The notes beneath the pieces were generated by a model. It was not told the origin of the DNA. It did no database searches and worked only from the letters and a program-made list of their open reading frames with translations. Both the position numbers and the translations under genes were made by a program. Positions 1 through 6,141 of a stretch of 6,141 bases of DNA are shown here, in pieces. The stretch's first letter is position 1; each line of letters begins with the position of its first letter. The stretch is from an uncultured beta proteobacterium (GTDB taxonomy: Bacteria > Pseudomonadota > Gammaproteobacteria > Burkholderiales > Burkholderiaceae): the NCBI GenBank assembly GCA_903938955.1, contig CAJAFJ010000024.1, forward strand, positions 1 to 6,141, given 5' to 3'.

Positions 1-794
1 CGGCTTTGTTCTATGACTCGCCCGCACCATTTTGTGCCATTGCCTTGGTGTTGATTGCGGCTGGCGCCTGGGAGTGGGCTCGCCTTAATGGCTATGGTCC
101 CGTGGTGTCCGTTCTCAGTGGATTGGTCAGTGTGGTCACGTGTGCCGTGATGTGGCAATTCGGTCTGCTGACGAAACCGCTTCCCTTGCTGTGGCTGTTG
201 GTCGGTTCTATATGGGTGCTGGTCAGTGCCTGGGTGCTGCGCCGGGGGGTGTCGGCCTGGTCTGGCTTTGCGCAACCGATTCGCCTTGTGGCGGGCCTGC
301 TGGCGCTGTTACTCACCTGGCTGGCGGTGGCGCAGGCGCGGGTCATTGGTATCAATTTCTTGTTGTCTATCCTCGTGCTGGTCTGGGTGGCAGATATTTT
401 TGCCTATTTTGCGGGCCGGGCATTTGGCGGACGATTTACCCGCAACAAGCTGGCGCCCAGCATCAGTCCTGGAAAAAGTTGGGAAGGTGTTTGGGGTGGC
501 ATGGCGGGCGTGGTGACCTTGGCGTTTGTCTGGCGTTGGGCTGATGCGGCTTGGGCCGCCCCGGTCCCCAGTTTGTACAGCCACCTCGGTCAAAAAGGTG
601 TCTGGCTGTTGCTGATTGCCGTCATTTTTATGGCCGCCATGAGTGTGGTAGGTGACTTGTTTGAGTCACTGGTCAAGCGCAGTGCGGGCGTCAAGGACAG
701 CAGCGGCCTGCTACCCGGTCATGGCGGTGTGCTCGACCGGGTCGATGCCTTGTTGCCTGCGCTGCCTCTGGCCATGATGCTCTACACCCTGTGA
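1..794 (+). CDS. cdsA: Phosphatidate cytidylyltransferase (CDP-diacylglycerol synthase), 5'-truncated by the window edge
   Basis: This inner-membrane enzyme makes CDP-diacylglycerol from CTP and phosphatidic acid, the branch point for bacterial phospholipids. The frame is open to the left edge (first whole codon at base 3), and the visible protein begins with ALFYDSPAPF, which in the family is internal sequence. The TTG at 6-8 is therefore an ordinary Leu codon, and the true start lies about 15-25 codons upstream (inferred from family length). About seven hydrophobic segments are visible. The diagnostic CdsA signature is complete at bases 666-746: S-L-V-K-R, four residues, K-D, then P-G-H-G-G-V-L-D-R-V-D, with the metal- and substrate-binding Asp and His residues intact. 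A second family block, DIFAYFAGRAFGG followed by SPGKSWEG, lies just upstream. The stop TGA (792-794) overlaps the putative GTG start of dxr. I see no frameshift or odd composition. Confidence 0.97.
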   Translation, partial: ALFYDSPAPFCAIALVLIAAGAWEWARLNGYGPVVSVLSGLVSVVTCAVMWQFGLLTKPLPLLWLLVGSIWVLVSAWVLRRGVSAWSGFAQPIRLVAGLLALLLTWLAVAQARVIGINFLLSILVLVWVADIFAYFAGRAFGGRFTRNKLAPSISPGKSWEGVWGGMAGVVTLAFVWRWADAAWAAPVPSLYSHLGQKGVWLLLIAVIFMAAMSVVGDLFESLVKRSAGVKDSSGLLPGHGGVLDRVDALLPALPLAMMLYTL

Positions 795-2014
795 AATTAC
801 CGGTGAATCAATTGACAAACACACTCAAACAACGCGTCGCTATCCTGGGTTCCACCGGTTCGATTGGGGTCAGCACACTGGATGTGATGGCCCGGCATGC
901 TGATCGCTTTGAAGTTTTCGCCTTGACCGCTTCGACCCAGGTTGAGTTGATGCTGAAGCAATGTGCGCAGTTCAAGCCCGTCTTTGCCGTGATGGCCAGC
1001 GAACCACATGGCCGGGCGCTGGAACAAAAATGCCAAGCCCTCGGTTTGACAACCCGGGTTCTTTGGGGGGCAGACGCCATCACCGAGGTGGCATCGCATG
1101 AGCAGGTCGACTCGGTCATGGCCGCCATCGTCGGGGCGGCTGGTTTGGCGTCCTGTCTGGGCGCCGCGCGGGCGGGCAAGCGTTTGCTTTTGGCGAACAA
1201 GGAAGCGCTGGTAGTTGGTGGTGATTTCTTCATGCAGGCTGTGGTTCAGGGCGGCGCCAAATTACTGCCAATTGACAGTGAGCATTCGGCGGTGTTTCAA
1301 TCCCTGCCCGATGATTCAGCGGCGTGGGGACGTCAGATTGACAAGATCATTCTCACCGCCTCCGGTGGGCCGTTTCGTCAGCGAGACCCGCAAACGCTGC
1401 GCGATGTCACGCCTGAGCAGGCCTGTGCACATCCCAATTGGGTGATGGGCCGCAAAATTTCAGTCGATTCCGCCACCATGATGAACAAGGCGCTTGAAGT
1501 GATCGAGGCGCGCTACCTGTTCAATGTCACGCCGGATCAGATCGAGGTCGTGATCCATCCCCAGAGCGTGATTCACTCCATGGTCCAGTACAAAGACAAC
1601 TCGGTGGTGGCGCAACTCGGCACCCCTGACATGAAGGTGCCCATTGCCTATGGCCTGTCCTGGCCTGATCGTATGGTGTCGGGTGCGTTGGCGCTCGATT
1701 TCAGGGCCATGGCGGACATGACGTTTGAGTCGATTGATTCCAATGACCACGAGCAGCGTTTTCCTGGTTTGAAATTGGCCTGGTCTGTGCTGAAGGGCCC
1801 CTCCGGCTCGACCGCTGTGCTGAATGCCGCCAACGAGGTGGCGGTGGCTGCCTTTCTGGAGCGAAAAATTCGTTTTGACCAGATTCACGTCGTCAATCTG
1901 GAAACGCTGGCGTCGGTGGTCACGGCCAGTCCGGCGTCGCTGGAGGATTTGTTGGCGCTGGATGTCTTGTCCCGAGATGCCGCACGGCAGGTGGTGCGCC
2001 GTGTTGGTGCCTGA
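791..2014 (+). CDS. dxr: 1-deoxy-D-xylulose 5-phosphate reductoisomerase
   Basis: This cytoplasmic enzyme (also called IspC) converts 1-deoxyxylulose 5-phosphate to 2-C-methylerythritol 4-phosphate using NADPH and a divalent metal, the committed MEP-pathway step and the target of fosmidomycin. The 407-residue protein is close to the E. coli length of 398. Visible landmarks are the NADPH-binding GSTGSIG (residues 20-26), ANKEAL (K137), the metal-binding D162-S-E164-H, the substrate-binding SGGPF (S191), the flexible-loop HPNW (H214), and N232-K233 with E236 of the metal site; all key residues are present. The region between E164 and S191 is about seven residues shorter than in E. coli. The listed start is GTG 791, which gives a 4-base overlap (GTGA) with cdsA and suggests translational coupling. 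TTG 812 is a serious alternative because GGTGA (802-806) sits 5 bases before it and family homology begins only near residue 13. No ATG is available in that stretch. Confidence 0.97.
   Translation: MKLPVNQLTNTLKQRVAILGSTGSIGVSTLDVMARHADRFEVFALTASTQVELMLKQCAQFKPVFAVMASEPHGRALEQKCQALGLTTRVLWGADAITEVASHEQVDSVMAAIVGAAGLASCLGAARAGKRLLLANKEALVVGGDFFMQAVVQGGAKLLPIDSEHSAVFQSLPDDSAAWGRQIDKIILTASGGPFRQRDPQTLRDVTPEQACAHPNWVMGRKISVDSATMMNKALEVIEARYLFNVTPDQIEVVIHPQSVIHSMVQYKDNSVVAQLGTPDMKVPIAYGLSWPDRMVSGALALDFRAMADMTFESIDSNDHEQRFPGLKLAWSVLKGPSGSTAVLNAANEVAVAAFLERKIRFDQIHVVNLETLASVVTASPASLEDLLALDVLSRDAARQVVRRVGA
802..806 (+). promoter_or_regulatory. Possible Shine-Dalgarno GGTGA bearing on the dxr start
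   Basis: GGTGA lies 5 bases before TTG 812, a good ribosome-binding distance. No comparable purine-rich motif precedes the upstream GTG candidates at 791 and 803. If it is used, Dxr starts 7 codons later than listed and reads M-T-N-T-L-K-Q-R. This is inference from spacing alone; the 4-base overlap with cdsA argues for the GTG at 791. Confidence 0.35.
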
Positions 2015-2050
2015 TCCCGGCCGTTCTGCGCTCGTCTATCGCGTGACCTC

Positions 2051-3412
2051 ATGCTGACCCTTGTCGCTTTTGTTGTGGCCCTGGCACTGCTGATTGCAGT
2101 GCATGAGTATGGCCACTACCGCGTTGCCGTGGCCTGCGGCGTCAAGGTGCTGCGCTTTTCCATCGGCTTTGGCAAACCCTTGTTTTGCTGGCAGTCCAAG
2201 GTGTCGTCCACCGAGTTTGTGTTGGCCGCTTTTCCGGTAGGCGGCTATGTCAAGATGCTTGATGAGCGTGAGGCACCTGTCCCCGCCGAAGAGCTTCACC
2301 GTGCCTTTAATACGCAGCCTTTGCGTTCAAGAATTGCCATCGTTGCTGCGGGGCCGGTCGCTAATTTGTTGCTGGCCGTGCTGCTGTACGCCGTGGTGAA
2401 CTGGAGCGGTGTCCAGCTTCCCGCCGCGATTTTGGCCAGTCCGGTGGCGGGCTCCATCGCGGAGCAGGCCGGTTTGGTGGGCGGTGAAAAAGTCGAACGC
2501 ATTGGCTTTGACGGTGCAGAGCTTCAGGCTGTCGATTCGTTTCAGGATATTCATTGGTACCTGACGCGCGGCGCCCTTGAGGGTCACGATGTTCGTCTGG
2601 TGCTGGGCCGGACGACCAGTCACAACGGGGGCGAGGTGCTCTTGAAGCTGGGTCACCTGGATGCCAGCGACGCCAATGCCGAATTGTTTCGAAATATCGG
2701 GCTCTTGGGACCTTTTACCCGCCCGGTTATAGGTGAAGTCATGGTCGGCCAAGCGGCTGAAAAAGCCGGTTTGCGGCAAGACGATGTGGTGCTTCAGGTA
2801 GGGGCCGTGCGCGTGGTCGACGGTCAACAGTTGCGCCAGCTGATCCGCTCGTCGGCCCCGACACCTGAATCAGCTCCGACTGTCTGGAAAATAAATCGGG
2901 CTGGTACTGATCTCGATATTCTGGTCAAGCCGGAGGTCCGGCAAGATGGCGAGTTACTGGTCGGAAAAATTGGTGCCTATGTTGGTGCCATGCCCGAGCA
3001 GGTGATGGTGCGATATGGCCTCTTCGACGGTCTGTGGCGCGGTGTCGACCGCACGTGGGAAGTCTCGGTTCTGACGCTCAAGATGATGGGCAAAATGGTG
3101 ATTGGCGAGGCCTCGCTGAAAAACCTGAGCGGCCCCTTGACGATTGCCGATTACGCTGGCAAATCTGCCGGCATGGGGCTGACCCAATACCTGCTTTTTC
3201 TCGCCTTGATCAGTGTGAGCCTGGGCGTTTTGAACCTGCTCCCGCTGCCGGTTTTGGACGGAGGACACCTGATGTATTATCTTTGGGAGGGCCTCACGGG
3301 CAAACCAGTCGCTGACGTCTGGATGGACTACTTGCAACGCGCAGGCATTGCGATTCTGTTGGCCATGATGTCGATTGCTCTTTTTAACGATCTCACCCGA
3401 ATATTTAGCTAA
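2051..3412 (+). CDS. rseP: RIP-type zinc metalloprotease RseP (site-2 protease)
   Basis: This inner-membrane protease cuts substrates within the bilayer. In E. coli it performs the second cut of the anti-sigma factor RseA, releasing sigma-E, and also clears remnant signal peptides; the same role here is inferred from family. The 453-residue protein is close to the E. coli length of 450. The zinc motif HEYGH is at residues 18-22 in the first membrane segment, and the third zinc ligand lies in NLLPLPVLDGG (N395, D403). The family's GGYVKM and GPVANLLLAV blocks are present. Two PDZ domains fill the periplasmic part, roughly residues 125-210 and 225-312. Later membrane segments run about 378-402 and 430-450. 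The ATG at 2051 is the first possible start after an in-frame TGA at 2012, and placing HEXXH about 18 residues in fits the family. The ribosome site is weak (GTGA at 2043-2046). The gene sits 36 bases after dxr, with no terminator visible. Confidence 0.98.
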   Translation: MLTLVAFVVALALLIAVHEYGHYRVAVACGVKVLRFSIGFGKPLFCWQSKVSSTEFVLAAFPVGGYVKMLDEREAPVPAEELHRAFNTQPLRSRIAIVAAGPVANLLLAVLLYAVVNWSGVQLPAAILASPVAGSIAEQAGLVGGEKVERIGFDGAELQAVDSFQDIHWYLTRGALEGHDVRLVLGRTTSHNGGEVLLKLGHLDASDANAELFRNIGLLGPFTRPVIGEVMVGQAAEKAGLRQDDVVLQVGAVRVVDGQQLRQLIRSSAPTPESAPTVWKINRAGTDLDILVKPEVRQDGELLVGKIGAYVGAMPEQVMVRYGLFDGLWRGVDRTWEVSVLTLKMMGKMVIGEASLKNLSGPLTIADYAGKSAGMGLTQYLLFLALISVSLGVLNLLPLPVLDGGHLMYYLWEGLTGKPVADVWMDYLQRAGIAILLAMMSIALFNDLTRIFS

Positions 3413-3414
3413 AC

Positions 3415-3441
3415 AGCTGGTCTTGATCTTCTCCACCAGCT
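3415..3441 (+). repeat. Short inverted repeat in the rseP-bamA gap
   Basis: AGCTGGT (3415-3421) and ACCAGCT (3435-3441) are perfect 7-base reverse complements separated by 13 bases, filling the first half of the 48-base gap. No T-run follows (the next bases are TGACTTCTTACT), so it does not look like a standard intrinsic terminator. It could be a weak mRNA hairpin or a protein-binding dyad. A 7-base match in a gap this small could also arise by chance, at roughly a few percent. Confidence 0.35.
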
Positions 3442-3460
3442 TGACTTCTTACTATTAAAA

Positions 3461-5752
3461 ATGCAACTCAATCGTTTTAGATTACGCTCAGTTTCTGCTG
3501 TGGCGTCCCTGCTTTTTGCGGCCACTGCGTCGTGGGCCGTCACCCCTTTCACGGTGCGCGACATTCGAATCGAGGGCTTGCAGCGTGTTGAGCCGGGTAC
3601 CGTATTCGTGACCTTGCCGGTCCGGGTCGGTGACACCTACAACGACGATAAAGGTTCTTCTGCCATTCGGAGTCTTTTTGGTCTTGGCTTGTTCAAGGAT
3701 GTACGCATTGAGGTTAGCGGTGATGTTCTGGTGGTCATTGTTGAAGAGCGTCCCACCGTCGCTGACGTTGACTTCGTCGGGACCAAAGAGTTTGACAAAG
3801 ATGTCCTGAAAAAGGCGTTGCGCGATGTCGGTCTGGCTGACGGCCGCCCGTTTGACAAAGCCCAACTTGACCGCGCCGAGCAGGAGCTCAAGCGCCAGTA
3901 CATCAACCGCAGTCTCTATGCCGCTGAAGTAGTGACCACCGTCACCCCGATTGATCGCAACCGCGTCAACCTGACTTTTACCGTCATTGAAGGTGATACC
4001 GCCAAGATCAGCGAAATTCGCATCACCGGGAACAAGGTGTTCAGTGAGTCCACCCTGCGCGGCCTGTTTGACCTGGATACCGGCGGCTGGTTGAGCTGGT
4101 ACACCAAGTCTGACCGTTATTCCCGTGCCAAGCTGAACGCCGATATTGAAACTTTGCGCTCGTATTATTTGACTCGGGGTTACCTCGAATTCAAGGTTGA
4201 TTCGACGCAAGTCTCCATACTGCCGAACAAAACCGATATCGCCATCACGGTCAACGTCACTGAAGGTGAGCGCTTTGTTGTCAGCGGCGTCAAGCTCGAA
4301 GGCAACTTCCTGGGCAAAGACGATGAGTTCAAATCGTTGGTGACGATTCGTCCAGGCCAGGCTTACAACGCGGACGAAGTGGCTAAAACCTCAAAAGCGT
4401 TCACTGATTATTTTGGTAATTTCGGTTTTGCTTTTGCGCGGGTTGAGGCTCGGCCAGAAATTGACCGGGCCAATAACCGCGTGGCTCTGGTGTTGCAGGC
4501 AGAACCCTCGCGTCGGGCGTATGTGCGAAAAATCAACGTGGCGGGCAACAACCGGACCCGTGACGTAGTGGTCCGCCGCGAATTCCGTCAGCTGGAAGCC
4601 TCCTGGTACGACGGTGACAAGATTCGCTTGTCGCGCGACCGGGTGGACCGTCTGGGTTACTTTCAGGAAGTGGGCATTGAGACCCAGGAAGTGCCTGGCT
4701 CTCCGGATCAGGTTGATCTGACGCTGAAAGTGTCTGAAAAACCAACAGGTAGCTTGAGCCTCGGAGCTGGTTTCTCAAGCAGTGATGGTCTGGGCTTGTC
4801 GTTTGGCTTGAAGCAGGAGAATGCTTTCGGCTCGGGTAACTCCTTGGGTGTGCAAGTCAACACCAGCAAAATCAACCGAGCCATCATTTTCAACACGACG
4901 GATCCTTATTTCACGGCCGATGGGGTGTCACGCACGATTGACGTTTATCACCGCACCTCCAGTCCGTACCAGGATCAGGACTATTACAAACTCGTCACCT
5001 CCGGCGGCAGTTTGCGTTTTGGTGTGCCTTTCACCGAGACGGATACGGTTTACTTTGGCGCAGGCGTCGAGCGAACCAGCATTGTGGAGGGCACCTTGTT
5101 GCCCACCACTTACGCGACCTATATTCGCGATTACGGGCATGACAGTGTTGCCCTGCCCGTGACGGTCGGTTGGTCGCGTGATCGACGCGACAGTGCGATG
5201 GCGCCCAACTCGGGTCGCTACCAGCGTGCCAATGCCGAATGGTCATTTGCCGGCGACGTGCGCTATATGCGCGCTACTTACCAATACCAGCAATACATTC
5301 CTCTCAACAAGCAGTTTACGGCAGCCTTTAATGGCGAGGTCGGCGTGGGCGTGGCCTCAGGCAGCCGACCTTACCCGGTGTTTAAAAATTTCTACGGCGG
5401 TGGCTTGGGCTCGGTGCGTGGCTTTGAACAGGGTAGTCTGGGTCCTCGGGATGCCAGCGAGACCATCACGGGCGGCACCCGCAAGATCAACCTTAATGCT
5501 GAAATATTGAGCCCGTTCCCAGGTGCGGGTAATGACCGCTCTTTGCGGATGTATGCCTTTGTGGATGTGGGCAGTGTCTCCGGTCCTGATGCTGCCAACG
5601 AAAATGCCAGCAGCCTGCGTGCCTCGACGGGTGTGGGCATCAGCTGGATTTCGCCGGTGGGGCCGTTGCGTTTGGCGATTGCCAAACCCATCAAAAAGTT
5701 TGAAGGCGATAAAATACAAACCATGCAATTTCAGATTGGAACCTCTTTCTAA
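3461..5752 (+). CDS. bamA: Outer-membrane protein assembly factor BamA (Omp85 family)
   Basis: BamA is the essential core of the BAM complex, which folds and inserts beta-barrel proteins into the outer membrane. The 763-residue precursor starts with a signal peptide: basic residues R5, R7 and R9, a hydrophobic core, and probable cleavage after S-W-A at residue 26. Five POTRA domains follow at about 28-97, 98-180, 181-271, 272-352 and 354-430, then a 16-strand barrel from about 431 to the end. The hallmark loop-6 motif VRGF is at 652-655. The chain ends in QFQIGTSF, with the C-terminal Phe typical of barrel proteins. It is about 47 residues shorter than E. coli BamA, partly because loop 6 is short, and it contains no cysteine. 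ATG 3461 gives a proper signal peptide, but no clear Shine-Dalgarno precedes it; the upstream bases are A/T-rich. The neighbours rseP and skp match the conserved cluster. Confidence 0.98.
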   Translation: MQLNRFRLRSVSAVASLLFAATASWAVTPFTVRDIRIEGLQRVEPGTVFVTLPVRVGDTYNDDKGSSAIRSLFGLGLFKDVRIEVSGDVLVVIVEERPTVADVDFVGTKEFDKDVLKKALRDVGLADGRPFDKAQLDRAEQELKRQYINRSLYAAEVVTTVTPIDRNRVNLTFTVIEGDTAKISEIRITGNKVFSESTLRGLFDLDTGGWLSWYTKSDRYSRAKLNADIETLRSYYLTRGYLEFKVDSTQVSILPNKTDIAITVNVTEGERFVVSGVKLEGNFLGKDDEFKSLVTIRPGQAYNADEVAKTSKAFTDYFGNFGFAFARVEARPEIDRANNRVALVLQAEPSRRAYVRKINVAGNNRTRDVVVRREFRQLEASWYDGDKIRLSRDRVDRLGYFQEVGIETQEVPGSPDQVDLTLKVSEKPTGSLSLGAGFSSSDGLGLSFGLKQENAFGSGNSLGVQVNTSKINRAIIFNTTDPYFTADGVSRTIDVYHRTSSPYQDQDYYKLVTSGGSLRFGVPFTETDTVYFGAGVERTSIVEGTLLPTTYATYIRDYGHDSVALPVTVGWSRDRRDSAMAPNSGRYQRANAEWSFAGDVRYMRATYQYQQYIPLNKQFTAAFNGEVGVGVASGSRPYPVFKNFYGGGLGSVRGFEQGSLGPRDASETITGGTRKINLNAEILSPFPGAGNDRSLRMYAFVDVGSVSGPDAANENASSLRASTGVGISWISPVGPLRLAIAKPIKKFEGDKIQTMQFQIGTSF

Positions 5753-5754
5753 TG
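5750..5754 (+). promoter_or_regulatory. TAATG stop-start overlap joining bamA and skp
   Basis: The bamA stop TAA (5750-5752) shares its last A with the skp ATG (5752-5754). Such an arrangement usually means ribosomes finishing the first gene reinitiate on the second. The only Shine-Dalgarno-like bases nearby are TTGGA ending at 5740, 11 bases before the ATG and thus rather distant, which fits coupled rather than independent initiation. The overlap is seen directly; the coupling is inferred. Confidence 0.6.
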
Positions 5755-6141
5755 AATAACTTTTTACGTCTTTGTGGTGCCAGTATTTGCCTGGGTGGTC
5801 TGCTCGTTTCTGCGCAAGTTCAGGCGCAGGAGTTCCGTATCGGTTTTGTCAGTACCGACCGGATTTTCAAGGAAGCCAGCACGGCCAAGGCCGCACAGGC
5901 CAAGTTGGAGCAAGAGTTTTCCAAGCGTGAAAAAGAGCTGGTGGACTCCGGTTCGACCCTGAAAACCATGGCCGACAAGTTTGAGCGCGAGGCGCCCACG
6001 CTGCCAGAAGGCCAACGTCTGAGTCGCCAGAAGCAACTGGTGGAGCAGGACCGTGATTTTCAGCGCAAGCGCCGCGAGTTCCAGGAAGACCTGAACTCCC
6101 GTAAAAATGAAGAGCTGCAGCAAGTGCTTGAGCGCGCCAAC
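5752..6141 (+). CDS. skp: Periplasmic chaperone Skp/OmpH, 3'-truncated by the window edge
   Basis: Skp is a trimeric periplasmic chaperone that holds unfolded outer-membrane proteins between the Sec translocon and the BAM complex. The frame stays open for 130 codons to the right edge; the family usually has about 160-180, so some 30-50 are missing. A signal peptide begins MNNFLRLCGASICLGG and should be cut after V-Q-A at residue 25. The mature start, F-R-I-G-F-V-S-T-D-R-I, is the typical OmpH beta-strand opening. From about residue 38 onward the chain is rich in Lys, Glu, Gln and Arg, with the long helical, coiled-coil-like character of the Skp tentacles. Two cysteines (C8, C13) fall inside the signal peptide but form no lipobox, so a lipoprotein is unlikely. 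The placement directly after bamA matches the conserved order and the shared pathway. The symbol ompH or hlpA is used in some genomes. Confidence 0.93.
   Translation, partial: MNNFLRLCGASICLGGLLVSAQVQAQEFRIGFVSTDRIFKEASTAKAAQAKLEQEFSKREKELVDSGSTLKTMADKFEREAPTLPEGQRLSRQKQLVEQDRDFQRKRREFQEDLNSRKNEELQQVLERAN

Noticed and set aside
6..8. TTG at base 6 as the cdsA start
   Set aside because: The frame is open further left, and the residues here match internal CdsA sequence rather than its N-terminus.
2084..2102. Perfect 7-base hairpin GCACTGC-TGATT-GCAGTGC in the first codons of rseP
   Set aside because: By a rough estimate about two such short-loop 7-base dyads are expected by chance in 6 kb, and it lies inside codons 12-18, which encode the conserved membrane segment ending at the HEXXH histidine.
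3424..3470. Possible bamA promoter (TTGATC or TTGACT as -35, TACTAT as -10)
   Set aside because: TTGATC to TACTAT has a 20-base spacer, too long, and TTGACT has no -10-like hexamer 16-18 bases downstream. No sigma-E-like GGAACTT/TCAAA pair was seen.
3790..3860. Exact 11-base direct repeat GTTTGACAAAG at 3790-3800 and 3850-3860
   Set aside because: Both copies encode F-D-K in POTRA 2 at places where the family commonly has similar residues; there is no array and no third copy nearby.
3488..4210. Long antisense reading frame of 240 codons on the minus strand within bamA
   Set aside because: It lies wholly opposite a clearly real gene, shows no recognisable domain, and such shadows are common in GC-rich coding DNA.
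5752..5800. Skp as a lipoprotein because of C8 and C13
   Set aside because: Neither L-R-L-C nor A-S-I-C fits the lipobox [LVI]-[ASTVI]-[GAS]-C, whereas a normal cleavage site V-Q-A follows at residue 25.
5764..6123. Minus-strand reading frame of 119 codons opposite skp
   Set aside because: The plus strand holds an in-frame Skp with signal peptide and family motif; the Leu-rich antisense product mirrors its Lys/Glu/Gln-rich codons.

Overview
This window looks like a conserved chromosomal envelope-biogenesis cluster from a betaproteobacterium, most likely Burkholderiales and perhaps a Comamonadaceae relative such as Rhodoferax or Polaromonas. That placement rests on recognising the protein sequences and on the gene order cdsA-dxr-rseP-bamA-skp; no database search was possible. 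Base composition appears moderately GC-rich and even from end to end, and I saw no sign of transferred DNA.

All five genes lie on the + strand and are packed tightly. From left to right: the 3' part of cdsA (phospholipid precursor synthesis; its first roughly 15-25 codons lie outside the window); dxr (second step of the MEP isoprenoid pathway), which overlaps cdsA by 4 bases; a 36-base gap; rseP (site-2 intramembrane protease); a 48-base gap holding a small inverted repeat; bamA (outer-membrane protein assembly barrel with five POTRA domains); and the first 130 codons of skp/ompH (periplasmic chaperone), whose ATG shares one base with the bamA stop codon. No gene-free stretch exceeds 48 bases, and I found no RNA genes, mobile elements or CRISPR arrays.

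The genes fit one theme: building the cell envelope. CdsA makes CDP-diacylglycerol for phospholipids. Dxr feeds isoprenoid synthesis, including the undecaprenyl carrier used for peptidoglycan and LPS. RseP acts in the envelope stress pathway in characterised relatives. BamA and Skp together deliver and insert outer-membrane proteins. In related genomes frr-uppS usually precede this block and lpxD-fabZ-lpxA-lpxB usually follow it; neither side is visible here.

I found no credible sign of an undescribed system. The points worth a second look are modest: an uncertain dxr start codon, a bamA gene without a clear Shine-Dalgarno but with a small upstream inverted repeat, and a cysteine-free BamA with a short L6 loop.
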